Shown here: piece by piece, positions 54,977 through 63,755 of the stretch
Layout of the letters: each line of letters starts with the position of its first letter
Numbering within the stretch: the first letter of the stretch is position 1
Origin: Anabaena subtropica FACHB-260
GTDB taxonomy: Bacteria > Cyanobacteriota > Cyanobacteriia > Cyanobacteriales > Nostocaceae
Assembly: GCF_014697105.1 (NCBI RefSeq)
Contig: NZ_JACJRF010000028.1
Span: 1-64,000, forward strand
Length of the DNA: 64,000 nucleotides
Reading direction: 5' to 3'
Program-made: the position numbers and the translations under genes
The notes under the pieces: model-generated
The model's database searches: none
Seen by the model: the letters and a program-made list of their open reading frames with translations, nothing else
What the model was told of the DNA's origin: nothing

Positions 54977-55819
54977 ATGAAACGGTGGTTATTGGAGCAA
55001 GGGTGGGTGAAGTTAAAAAGAGTATTAACTATAGGTGTGCTTACCGCACTGAGCGCAATTACCAGCGTTTCCTGTAGTAATAACAAAGATGTGTTGGTGA
55101 CAGAAATCGGGGTAACTCCTCCTAGTCGTCGTACAACCAACAATTCCCAGGCTGGGCAATTGTACGTTCAAGGGCAAAGACAGCACGCTCAGGGCGACTC
55201 GCAAGCAGCGATCGCCTCCTATGATCAAGCTATTAATATAGATCCTGACTATAGTGCTGCCTACAGGGGGCGAGGATTAGCTTACTTTGATTTGGGAGAC
55301 AAGCAAAAAGCGATCGCCGACTACAACGAAGCAATTCGCCTTTCCCCCAACGATGCCGAAGCTTTTAACAGCCGGGGAAATGCCCGCGCTTCTCTGGGTG
55401 ATAACGCCGGAGCCATTACCGATTACAACGAAGCGATTCGCCTTTCCCCCAACTACGCGGAAGCCTACAATAATCGGGGTAACGCTCGTTCTGTACAAGG
55501 AGACAAAAGCGGCTCCATCCAAGACTTTGACCGAGCAATTCGCCTCAACCCCAGATATGCGATCGCCTACAACAACCGTGGTAATGCCCGTGCAGCCCAA
55601 GGTGACAGACAAGGAGCCATATCTGACTACAATCAAGCCATCCGCCTCAATTCAAACTTCGGCCCCGCCTACAACAACCGAGGCAATGCCCGTGCAGCCC
55701 AAGGTGACAGACAAGGAGCGCTAGAAGACTTGCAACGAGCAGCCGAGATTTTCCAAAGACAAAACAATAATGATTTATACCAGCAAGCAATGAACAACAT
55801 TAAAGAACTAGGACAGTAA
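54977..55819 (+). CDS. TPR-repeat lipoprotein
   Basis: The 280-residue protein has a hydrophobic leader (VLTIGVLTALSAITSVSCSNN) with a lipobox-like SVSC, suggesting a lipid-anchored exported protein, although the -3 residue is Ser. About six tandem 34-residue TPR motifs follow (YDQAINIDP..., YNEAIRLSPN..., FDRAIRLNPR..., YNQAIRLNSN...). The repeats are highly similar at DNA level (102-bp period), notably NRGNARAAQGDRQGA. Its role is probably protein-protein scaffolding. The frame starts at a TTG at 54932, but ATG at 54977 with TAGGG upstream is preferred. Confidence 0.85.
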   Translation: MKRWLLEQGWVKLKRVLTIGVLTALSAITSVSCSNNKDVLVTEIGVTPPSRRTTNNSQAGQLYVQGQRQHAQGDSQAAIASYDQAINIDPDYSAAYRGRGLAYFDLGDKQKAIADYNEAIRLSPNDAEAFNSRGNARASLGDNAGAITDYNEAIRLSPNYAEAYNNRGNARSVQGDKSGSIQDFDRAIRLNPRYAIAYNNRGNARAAQGDRQGAISDYNQAIRLNSNFGPAYNNRGNARAAQGDRQGALEDLQRAAEIFQRQNNNDLYQQAMNNIKELGQ

Positions 55820-55823
55820 TATC

Positions 55824-55851
55824 AATTCGCAATTCGCAATTCGCAATTCGC
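55824..55851. repeat. AATTCGC heptamer, four copies
   Basis: Four exact tandem AATTCGC units occupy 55824-55851. Related TAATTCG heptamers occur at about 57009-57033, flanking the rtcA gene on the other side. Confidence 0.9.
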
Positions 55852-55868
55852 AAATAAAAAAATATACA

Positions 55869-55929
55869 AGGGTGCGTCAGTGGGAGAAAACTTAGCTATA
55901 CCGAGAAATTATTCATACTGACGCACCCT
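55869..55929. repeat. MITE-like element, copy 3
   Basis: AGGGTGCGTCAGT left and ACTGACGCACCCT right, perfect 13-bp inverted termini. The interior ...GAGAAATTATTCATACTG matches copies 1 and 2. It is located between the TPR and rtcA genes (convergent), next to two heptamer arrays. Confidence 0.8.
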
Positions 55930-55936
55930 ACTAACT

Positions 55937-55964
55937 CTCATTACTCATTACTCATTACTCATTT
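55937..55964. repeat. CTCATTA heptamer array touching rtcA stop
   Basis: Three exact CTCATTA units and a fourth CTCATTT run from 55937 to 55964 and overlap the rtcA stop codon (55959-55961, TGA on minus), so the array has entered the end of the coding region. Confidence 0.8.
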
Positions 55965-56999
55965 AGAGGCGATCGCTACAACTTTTTTCGCTTCATTGAC
56001 AGTAATCTTTCCTAGCCCAAACCTTTCAATGACTGCGGCATTAGTTGTCAGGTGTGTACTCACCTCAGCTACTTGATACTGACTTACCCCTGAAGCTAAA
56101 GCCGCAGGTAATAATAATTGATCTGCTAGGTGTTCATCCACTGGTGCGCCAGTTTGATGAAACTGCAATAGTTGTTCACAAGCAATTTCTGCTACTTTCT
56201 CAGACGATAACCGCAAACGACCAAAACCACCAAACCCCGTCAAACTATTCCGATACTCAGCCGTTAAAAAAATCCCTGCACCTGGTGCAACACCCTTTTC
56301 GCGCAATGCTTGCACAGATACCCTTAACCCTGCTGTGCGTAACAAATTCTCGGCACGATTTGCCATCCGTTGGGGAATATGTGCTGGTAGTTCTGTCGCC
56401 ACTGCTAATCCCTGTACCCGCTTTAATTCTCCCCTTTCCAGTAAGTTGATTCCGTATAGTTGACAACCTCCTCTCACCTGTAAATTTACCTCTCCCCCTC
56501 CCCTGGGATACCATCCCCAAGCACCTAATTTGACTTGTGCCTTGATTCCCATACGGCGTAACATCGGCAGATAGACTTGCTCAATGTAGGTCATTGTCGG
56601 GCTAAAGATAACATGAGTTCCACCCCGGAGGATTATTTGAGAATCACCTTCTGCTAGGGCTAGAGGTAAGAGAATTGTTTGTAAAACCAGAGTAATTGCC
56701 CCAGCAGAACCACCTTGCTGTACTTCACTGACATCAAAACTATAGGTTCCAGCTTGCACCGCACCACCTGGGATAAATTCCAGCATCGTAGAACCCAAAG
56801 CATCACCTTGCAATTGCCCATGACAAATTCTCGCCGCCGCCCGCACTGCTGTTAAGTGTTGTGCTGCTAAACCAGGCTTTCGTCGTCCGGCGCGAATTCC
56901 TGTAATGCGTATGGGTTCACCAGTGATAGCGGCTAAACTTAGGGATGTGCGGAGGACTTGTCCGCCTCCCTCGCCGTAGGAACCGTCAATGTCAATCAT
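55959..56999 (-). CDS. rtcA: RNA 3'-terminal phosphate cyclase
   Basis: The 346-residue enzyme converts RNA 3'-phosphate to 2',3'-cyclic phosphate using ATP. The N-terminal IDGSYGEGGGQVLRTSLSLA is diagnostic, as is the C-terminal DEHLADQLLLPAAL, whose His290 corresponds to the AMP-accepting His. RtcB, its usual RNA ligase partner, is not nearby. The nearest RNA-processing gene is rnd, 1.4 kb away on the other strand. ATG at 56999. Confidence 0.96.
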   Translation of the reverse strand: MIDIDGSYGEGGGQVLRTSLSLAAITGEPIRITGIRAGRRKPGLAAQHLTAVRAAARICHGQLQGDALGSTMLEFIPGGAVQAGTYSFDVSEVQQGGSAGAITLVLQTILLPLALAEGDSQIILRGGTHVIFSPTMTYIEQVYLPMLRRMGIKAQVKLGAWGWYPRGGGEVNLQVRGGCQLYGINLLERGELKRVQGLAVATELPAHIPQRMANRAENLLRTAGLRVSVQALREKGVAPGAGIFLTAEYRNSLTGFGGFGRLRLSSEKVAEIACEQLLQFHQTGAPVDEHLADQLLLPAALASGVSQYQVAEVSTHLTTNAAVIERFGLGKITVNEAKKVVAIASK

Positions 57000-57126
57000 G
57001 CTAATTGGTAATTCGTAATTCGTAATTCGTAATTGCTAATGTTGCAGCAATTTTTAATCAAAAATAAACCTCTACTTATAATTAGTATAAAATTCTTATC
57101 ATTAAATCTTTTGTTTCCTCTAACCT

Positions 57127-58473
57127 CTAGCTCCTTTTTTGAGCCTTAAATTCTAACACTTTACTTTTGCCAGGATTCATTAACCCATAAGGGTCAACCA
57201 TTTCCTTAAATTTTAACTGTTCAGGGTCAATAACTTTCCTACCACCGTCTTCGATAATGTAAGTATGCGGATTGGCAATGAGTACACCTTTAGCCTCGTG
57301 GTAGCGGATAATTTCATTGAGGCGTTCTTCCGTGGAGTAGCGCACAAGTTGCAAAGCCGCAGGTACTACTGCACCATTAACTCGAATGAATTCTAAATGG
57401 ATCATTACTTCATCACCAAAGTAATGATATAAATCTGCTACTAACTGCAAGTCTTGATTAGCAGGAATTATGCTTTGCAAGTATGTGATGGAATTATCTA
57501 CATTCCGGGCGTGTAAGGTGGTGTGGTTCCAAGTAAATTCAGCCAGATTCAAGCCTTTACCTACTTCCTCGGCTGGTTTTTGGTAAGTAATTTTTCCGCC
57601 ATATTGCTGTACTAACCCAGGTAATGACTCTAAACTAGTTTCAGCAAGTATCAGAAATGCTGGGTGAGTTCCTTGGGGGATGTATGAATGTAGCGGATGG
57701 AAGTATTGGGGAATTGGTGATGCAAAGATGGTAACTAATTTTTTAATCATACCATCAGCATTCGCCAGGGCTTTGCCAAACTGGGCGGCGGTGATGAAGT
57801 TATCAAAGGTGACAATGACTTCTGCCCAAGGATAGGCAGGCCCCAGGGGAACTTCTACTTCCGTAATAATACCGTTAATGCCCCAGGCATGGTTAACCTT
57901 CTGCACATCATCGCCACGCAATTCTATGACACGGGGTTCTGATTCTAGCGTGACAACTCGCAATGCTAAAAGATTACCGCGATCGCCTAATAAACCATAT
58001 TGTACTGAACCAATGCCACCACTACCACCAGCGACAAAACCGCCTATTGTGGCTGTGCGATAGGTTGAAGGTTCCATCCGCATTTCCCAGCCTATTTCTC
58101 GCGCTTTCTTATCTAAGGCTGCCAACTTCACGCCAGTTTCTACCCTAGCCACACCTGGCTTTACCCACAGGATTTTTTGTAATTTTGTTGTATCTAAAAT
58201 TACGCCTCCATGCAGAGGTACACATTGTCCGTAGTTTCCCGTCCCCGCACCCCGCACAGTTACTGGTACACGATGTGCTGCACATATAGCTGCAACTTGG
58301 ATTACTTCCTGTTCATGGGCGGGACGTACTACAATATCACCGACTTTCCCCGCTAGTTTGGGGACTAGGACTGGGCTAAAGGTGTGATAGTCTTGGGATA
58401 ATTTTGCTACTTGGTGGGGGTCAGTAATAGTTTCGATATCTTTGAGGGAGTTAATTAAAGCATCTAATGTCAT
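57127..58473 (-). CDS. FAD-linked oxidoreductase (GlcD/D-lactate dehydrogenase type)
   Basis: The 448-residue protein has a PCMH-type FAD-binding domain (VPVTVRGAGTGNYGQCVPLHGGVILDTTKLQ) and a GlcD-like C-terminal part ending in MVDPYGLMNPGKSKVLEF. It oxidises an alpha-hydroxy acid or similar; the substrate is unknown. It is co-oriented with the ABC permease and ATPase upstream (gap 117 bp), so the three could be linked, although the gap contains an inverted repeat. Confidence 0.85.
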   Translation of the reverse strand: MTLDALINSLKDIETITDPHQVAKLSQDYHTFSPVLVPKLAGKVGDIVVRPAHEQEVIQVAAICAAHRVPVTVRGAGTGNYGQCVPLHGGVILDTTKLQKILWVKPGVARVETGVKLAALDKKAREIGWEMRMEPSTYRTATIGGFVAGGSGGIGSVQYGLLGDRGNLLALRVVTLESEPRVIELRGDDVQKVNHAWGINGIITEVEVPLGPAYPWAEVIVTFDNFITAAQFGKALANADGMIKKLVTIFASPIPQYFHPLHSYIPQGTHPAFLILAETSLESLPGLVQQYGGKITYQKPAEEVGKGLNLAEFTWNHTTLHARNVDNSITYLQSIIPANQDLQLVADLYHYFGDEVMIHLEFIRVNGAVVPAALQLVRYSTEERLNEIIRYHEAKGVLIANPHTYIIEDGGRKVIDPEQLKFKEMVDPYGLMNPGKSKVLEFKAQKRS

Positions 58474-58492
58474 AATTTATATCCTTTTTTTT

Positions 58493-58582
58493 AACCCAGA
58501 GTGACGCGGTGGTTTACCCAGAGAGGCGCAGAGAGTTTTAACTTGGCGTGACTTTGCGCTTTCCTTAACGTTTCTCTGGGTT
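58493..58582. repeat. Inverted AACCCAGAG repeat in the ABC-oxidase gap
   Basis: AACCCAGAG (58493-58501) is matched by CTCTGGGTT (58574-58582) across about 70 bases, with internal CCCAGAGAGGCGCAGAGAG words of a degenerate dispersed type, also seen near 200-262. It might attenuate transcription between the permease and oxidase genes. Confidence 0.5.
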
Positions 58583-58590
58583 GGAAAATC

Positions 58591-59418
58591 TTAATCTTCA
58601 TAGTTAACGGCGCTGTCGTGCCATTTACCTAATAGAAAGTCAGATAAGACACTCAAACTGATGAAAATGAGTACACCTAAGCCTGTAGTGAGGAGTAGGG
58701 CGGCAAACATTCGGGGAATTTGTAGATTGTAGCTGGAGATGAGAATACGGTAAGCAATGCCTGATTTTGCTCCACCAGTACCAGCGACGAACTCGGCGAC
58801 GACTGCGCCAATGAGTGCTAAACCGCCACTAATTTTTAACCCACCTAAAAAGTAGGGCATGGCACTAGGTAAGCGCAAATAAATTAGGGTTTGCCAACGA
58901 GATGCTTTATATAGTTGAAAGAGATTGAGTAAGTTTCTGTCAACGCTTTTGAGTCCGAGGGTAGTGTTAGAGACGATGGGGAAGAAGGCGACTATCCAGG
59001 CGCAAACTACTAGGGCGGCAAAGGTATTATTTTTTAGCCAAAGGATTATGAGGGGTGCGATCGCTACTATCGGTGTTGTCTGTAAAATGACTGCATAGGG
59101 AAATAAGCTGCGTTCAATCCATTTACTTTGAGTAAATAAAATTGCAGTCAATAAACCAGAAATAGCCGCAGCAATAAAGGCAAAAACTGTAATTTGGAAT
59201 GTAATTAATAATGAGGGAAAAAGTTCGTGCCAGTCTGCAATTAGGGTTTGTATTACTAATAAGGGACTGGGTAGAATATAAGGAGGTAATTGTGTCACTT
59301 TCACGAATATATCCCACAAAATTAGTGCTAATACACCAACTAATATTGGGGCTAAAACCTCTGCTGAGATAGATTTTTTATATTTACTTTTTGATTCAGG
59401 ACGACGAATAAACAACAT
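58591..59418 (-). CDS. ABC transporter permease (SsuC/TauC type)
   Basis: The 275-residue protein has about six membrane segments, with the permease EAA-type loop near SASRWQTLIYLRLPSAMPYFLGGLKI (short form ...YLRLPSAMPYFLGG). It belongs to the group that imports nitrate, sulfonate, taurine or aromatic precursors. The substrate is unknown because no binding protein is encoded here. It is 46 bases downstream of the ATPase gene. Confidence 0.9.
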   Translation of the reverse strand: MLFIRRPESKSKYKKSISAEVLAPILVGVLALILWDIFVKVTQLPPYILPSPLLVIQTLIADWHELFPSLLITFQITVFAFIAAAISGLLTAILFTQSKWIERSLFPYAVILQTTPIVAIAPLIILWLKNNTFAALVVCAWIVAFFPIVSNTTLGLKSVDRNLLNLFQLYKASRWQTLIYLRLPSAMPYFLGGLKISGGLALIGAVVAEFVAGTGGAKSGIAYRILISSYNLQIPRMFAALLLTTGLGVLIFISLSVLSDFLLGKWHDSAVNYED

Positions 59419-59464
59419 TGAATCAATTCAAAATTCAAAATTTACCAAATTGCCCGTTATGGTT

Positions 59465-60220
59465 TCACAGTTTAGTACTGCTATAATTCATCGCTTTAGC
59501 TAAATGCTGTGAAACCTGTCGGCAATAATCGTTATACACCGATGAGGTACGAAAATCATCACCACGAGGGTAAGGTGCATCTATCTGAATATCGGCTACC
59601 ACACGTCCGGGGCTTGTTCCCATAACTAACACCCGATTCGATAAATACACGGCTTCATAAATATTGTGGGTGACAAAAACCACTGTCCAGCGATGTTGTA
59701 GCCATAAATCTAGTAAATCGCTGTTCAGTTTGCTGCGCGTAATTTCATCTAATGCCCCAAAAGGCTCATCCATGAGTAAAATTTTTGGTTGTGTCACCAA
59801 GGCCCTAGCAATGGATACGCGCATTTTCATCCCCCCTGATAACTGACGGGGATAGCTATGTGCAGAACTTTCTAAACCGACTAATTTTAGTGACTGCTGT
59901 ACCAAAATATGGGAATTTTGTGGAGATATTCCCGTTAATTGTAGTGGTAGGCGAATATTATCTTTAACTGTTGCCCAAGGCATGAGTGCTGCATCTTGGA
60001 AAACAAAAGCTAGTTTTTTTTGTGCCTCTGTGATACCCCAATCAATAGTGCCAGAACTGACATTTCCTAGTCCAGCAATTAATCGCAACACTGTACTTTT
60101 ACCACAACCAGAAGCCCCCACCAAGCTGACAAATTGAGACTCTGGAATCTCTAGATTCAGGTCTTGCAGAGCCACTGTACCAGTTTTGTAGACCTTACTT
60201 ACCTGACTAAGTTTAATCAT
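59465..60220 (-). CDS. ABC transporter ATP-binding protein (SsuB/TauB type)
   Basis: The 251-residue protein has Walker A GASGCGKST, signature LSGGMKMRVSIARAL, Walker B ILLMDEPFGALD, D-loop and switch THNIYEAVYL. It energises the adjacent permease. The missing periplasmic substrate-binding protein could be distant, or outside the window. First gene of a three-gene minus-strand unit. Confidence 0.93.
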   Translation of the reverse strand: MIKLSQVSKVYKTGTVALQDLNLEIPESQFVSLVGASGCGKSTVLRLIAGLGNVSSGTIDWGITEAQKKLAFVFQDAALMPWATVKDNIRLPLQLTGISPQNSHILVQQSLKLVGLESSAHSYPRQLSGGMKMRVSIARALVTQPKILLMDEPFGALDEITRSKLNSDLLDLWLQHRWTVVFVTHNIYEAVYLSNRVLVMGTSPGRVVADIQIDAPYPRGDDFRTSSVYNDYCRQVSQHLAKAMNYSSTKL

Positions 60221-60574
60221 AATTCGTAATTCAGAAAATTAGATATAGGAATCAGATTTGATTATTGTTGGTATAGCCTGCAACTGCACTTAAAAATTCA
60301 GGATACCTCATATACTTTTTCCCTGTCCCCTATTCCCTTGATTTCACAAATCAGTATGGTCATACTACGATACGCGAACCAAAATCAAAGCGGACTTCTG
60401 CATATAATGGGGGCTTTTAATTTGTGGCTTCATTTTTAGTCAGCACTATTTCAAACACCCTCTTAGACTTTCATTAATTAAACTTAATATAAAAAAAGGA
60501 AAAATAATATGAAACTGTGTACTATAAAATCGAGTCAATATAAGTATATTTAACATCATTTAAGGTAAACCTTG
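60221..60574. other. Divergent intergenic region
   Basis: This is the divergent control region between the ABC ATPase and the FecR-like gene. It is AT-rich near 60476-60560 (ATTAAACTTAATATAAAAAA). No thiamine or cobalamin riboswitch motif was recognised. No gene. Confidence 0.45.
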
Positions 60575-61861
60575 ATGAGATGGCAGATTTGGTCATTACA
60601 GCGACAATTACTGATTAGCACTGTGATCACGTTATCTTGGCTAACTCCAGCGTTAGCTCAATCGGATCAGCCTCTTACTCGTGCCGAAGTTTACAAACTC
60701 ACTAAGATTGTGGAACTACTACTGCACAACCAAACTCAACGCCCAGCAAGACCTAACGATGTTGTGGTTCCCAAAGATGCAGTCAGGACGGGTGTGAGTT
60801 CACAAGCGCAGCTATTCTTTAATGATAAATCCCTCATTCGCGTAGACCAAAGTAGTATCTTTCGCTTTGAACCAGGGTTGCGTCGCTTTAAGTTGCGAAA
60901 TCTTATTGCCCTGAATGAAATGATATTTAAATTGGAGAGTGGTACAGCCTTAATTTTGAGTCCACCGGGGAGTGTAGGGACAGCAGTAGAAACGCCAGAA
61001 AGTCAGATTACTATCTTCGCAGCAAATCCAGCGATCGCCTCCAGTCCGTCGGATACCAAACTTAATCCCACTCTCATTGCTAATCATAAAAGCACAAAAT
61101 TAAGTCAAAATAACGATTTATATGCACCAGCACAAAAAGCTAGTGCAGTGATGGTAATACATGATCAAGAGCGTAAAACTACTCAGGTTTTTGCCCTGAC
61201 TGATGGAGACATTAAAATCACAGACCAGGGAGGTAGAAAAACAGTTGCTTTACTTGGTGGTCAAACAGTAGCAGTGAAAAATGGCTTAGTGGGAAATTCT
61301 CAAGAATTTGACTTGCCAGCCTTTTATAAAACTATTACCTTAGCTTCTGGGCTGGGCGTTGGACATGAAAATTTAGTCGCCCAAGAAACTACTCCTGTAC
61401 AAGAAACAATCAAAGCTGTAAGAATAGAAACATTAGCCGCTTTGAGAAGACAAGCTGAAAGATTTAGAGGATTTACTAGAACATTTTTAGCAGATGCTCT
61501 TAACGGTACAGAAGGTGATTTGAATCCTCGTCCAGCAGTTTCTGTGAGGATTGCTAACCCGCAAGTTGTCCAGGGTATTTTTTATAGAACCCAAGGAAAC
61601 ACCGCAGTGTTTATTCCTGATAATAATCCCAACTCTCCCACTAATATTTCAGTAGATTTTGATCAGAGAACTATCGACATCGGCGGTAATACAGGCGTAT
61701 CTAATAGGGCTGGATTAAGTGGTAACAATGCCAGTGGTTCAGTAATTAATGCTAACGGTCAAATAACCCAAATAGAAGTTTTTGCTGTAAACGGTCAGGA
61801 ACCCCAAGAAGGAGTTCCTTATCGTGGTAGTTTGACAACAGGTATTGCCCGCGATCGCTAA
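60575..61861 (+). CDS. Exported FecR-domain protein
   Basis: The 428-residue protein has a signal peptide (LLISTVITLSWLTPALAQS). A FecR-like beta-rich domain follows: VVPKDAVRTGVSSQAQLFFNDKSLIRVDQSSIFRFE, then a second beta layer through LILSPPGSVGTAVETPESQI. FecR domains sense or bind surface ligands; here the protein is secreted, not an anti-sigma factor. The C-terminal half is beta-rich with no known fold. The porin gene is 76 bases downstream on the same strand, so co-expression is likely. The frame begins with TTG at 60572; ATG at 60575 is used. Confidence 0.82.
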   Translation: MRWQIWSLQRQLLISTVITLSWLTPALAQSDQPLTRAEVYKLTKIVELLLHNQTQRPARPNDVVVPKDAVRTGVSSQAQLFFNDKSLIRVDQSSIFRFEPGLRRFKLRNLIALNEMIFKLESGTALILSPPGSVGTAVETPESQITIFAANPAIASSPSDTKLNPTLIANHKSTKLSQNNDLYAPAQKASAVMVIHDQERKTTQVFALTDGDIKITDQGGRKTVALLGGQTVAVKNGLVGNSQEFDLPAFYKTITLASGLGVGHENLVAQETTPVQETIKAVRIETLAALRRQAERFRGFTRTFLADALNGTEGDLNPRPAVSVRIANPQVVQGIFYRTQGNTAVFIPDNNPNSPTNISVDFDQRTIDIGGNTGVSNRAGLSGNNASGSVINANGQITQIEVFAVNGQEPQEGVPYRGSLTTGIARDR

Positions 61862-61937
61862 CTTTGGTAGTGGGAAATTAAAGAGGGAAATCACATAACT
61901 TATTAAACGTGGGAATTGTTATCAGGTGTGGGAAGTG

Positions 61938-63656
61938 ATGCAAAATAAAATAATTTTATTGCTACTATCTGGATTAGGAATATTTGGCTTAAATATTCCT
62001 GTTTTAGCTGAAAATATAGTAGAAGAAAAATGGCGATCGCTAAGTGAAAAGCAGGGGAGTAGGGAGCAGGGAGCAGGAGAGAAAACCACCCATAAAGAAG
62101 AAAGTTTTGAACCTGATATTTTGAATGAATCTGTTGTTGAAACCCCATCCTATCCCAGGATAGAGGCTATTAATGGGCAAATAGCGACAACAGACGCATC
62201 ACCTAATAACGAGATGGCACAGGTGACATCAGTATCACAATTATCTGATGTGCAACCGAATGATTGGGCTTTTGCAGCCTTGCAATCATTAGTAGAACGT
62301 TATGGAGTCATAGCAGGTTATCCTAATGGTACATTTCAAGGCGATCGCGCCATCACTCGTCATGAATTTGCTGCCGGCTTAAATGCAGCTTTAGATAAAA
62401 TTAATCAATTAATGGTGGCTGGTTTAACAGAAAAAATCACCAATAATGATTTAGAAACCCTACAAAAACTTCAAGAAGAATTTGCCACAGAATTAGCAAC
62501 CTTAAGAGGGAGAATTGATGCGATAGAAGCTCGTACTGCTGATATTCAAGCGCAACGATTTTCTCCTAATGTAGTGTTAGGAGGACAAACTATCTTCGGA
62601 CTAGCAGGTGGTTCTGGTGGGAACCGTCCGGGTGATGGAGAAGCTAACACAATTTTTACTTACCTAACACAACTACAACTAGTTTCTTCTTTCACAGGTA
62701 AAGACCGTTTTCGAGTCGGTTTACTATCAGGAAACGCTGCCAATGATAGCTTTGAAAATGTCCAATCCTTTAATACCAACATGGCTAGACTTGCTTGGCA
62801 AGCAAATGATGATAATCAAATCAGATTAAATTCCGTTGAATATCGAGTCGCTGGATTAGGCGATCGCGTCGTTTTCACCTTCAAACCTGTAGGATTTAAC
62901 TTAGGCAGTGTACTCAGCCCTAATTCAATCTATGCCGATGCAGGACAGGGAGCAATATCTGCATTTGCAGGTTCAACCCCCATTTTCAGAATTGGCAGTT
63001 TAGATGCGGGTTTAGGTTTTGACTGGTTACTCTCAGACGAAATCCGCTTGCAATTTGCCTATGGTACAAGAGGTAGCAGCGATAATAGGCAGGGTTTTTT
63101 TGGTGCAGACCATAGCGCCTTAGGATTGCAGCTTTTATACAAGCCAACACCCTCATTAATCACAGGTTTAGCTTATGTCAACGCCTATTCCAGCAACGGT
63201 CAGTTAGATACTGGTACAGGTAGCAGCAACGCCGATACTTCCGGAGGAATCAACGAACCCTCTCAAATTCATGCCCTCAACGCTAGTATGAGATGGCAAC
63301 TAACTAATAAATTAGTTTTTGGCGCTTGGGGTGGTGTCATGGTGACAGATTCTCTCAAATCAGATGCAGTAGTTCTCAGCAGCACATACACTGTTTCCTT
63401 AGGTATATACGACCCCTTCGGTAGAAGAGGCGACTTATTTGGCTTCCTCTACGGTTTACCACCAAAATTGAACAACGGTGTATTAATCCCAACGGCAGAC
63501 ACTGGTAATTCAACTCACTACGAAGTCTTTTACCGCTATCTGGTCAACAACAACATCGCCATCACTCCTGGCTTTTTTATTGTCACTGACCCTGGTCATA
63601 TTTCCAGCAACAATGATATCTTTATCGGTGCTATTCGTACCACTTTTAGCTTTTAG
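61938..63656 (+). CDS. SLH-domain outer-membrane porin (iron-uptake/OprB type)
   Basis: The 572-residue protein has a signal peptide (LLLLSGLGIFGLNIPVLAEN) and one SLH domain (LSDVQPNDWAFAALQSLVERYGVIAGYPNGTF...ITRHEFAAGL). A coiled-coil linker (about residues 140-195) leads to a C-terminal beta-barrel of the OprB/Som type ending in F (RTTFSF). In cyanobacteria such porins anchor to the cell wall by SLH and pass solutes, including iron. Near residue 40 a short insert GSREQGAGEK derives from a G-rich repeat (62051-62083). The frame starts at GTG 61926, but ATG at 61938 is preferred. Confidence 0.9.
   Translation: MQNKIILLLLSGLGIFGLNIPVLAENIVEEKWRSLSEKQGSREQGAGEKTTHKEESFEPDILNESVVETPSYPRIEAINGQIATTDASPNNEMAQVTSVSQLSDVQPNDWAFAALQSLVERYGVIAGYPNGTFQGDRAITRHEFAAGLNAALDKINQLMVAGLTEKITNNDLETLQKLQEEFATELATLRGRIDAIEARTADIQAQRFSPNVVLGGQTIFGLAGGSGGNRPGDGEANTIFTYLTQLQLVSSFTGKDRFRVGLLSGNAANDSFENVQSFNTNMARLAWQANDDNQIRLNSVEYRVAGLGDRVVFTFKPVGFNLGSVLSPNSIYADAGQGAISAFAGSTPIFRIGSLDAGLGFDWLLSDEIRLQFAYGTRGSSDNRQGFFGADHSALGLQLLYKPTPSLITGLAYVNAYSSNGQLDTGTGSSNADTSGGINEPSQIHALNASMRWQLTNKLVFGAWGGVMVTDSLKSDAVVLSSTYTVSLGIYDPFGRRGDLFGFLYGLPPKLNNGVLIPTADTGNSTHYEVFYRYLVNNNIAITPGFFIVTDPGHISSNNDIFIGAIRTTFSF
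62051..62083 (+). repeat. In-frame G-rich repeat in porin gene
   Basis: GCAGGGGAGTAGGGAGCAGG and adjacent GAGCAGGAGAG encode KQGSREQGAGEK in the porin N-terminal linker. This is the same class as 23577-23610 and the U32 insertions. Confidence 0.7.
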
Positions 63657-63755
63657 CAAATTGCTTCAAGCGGTAGTGGCGTGGTAAGACTGAAATGTTT
63701 CAGAAAAACTATGTTTTATGCACTAATTAAAGCTTCCCAATTGAATCGGTTAACT

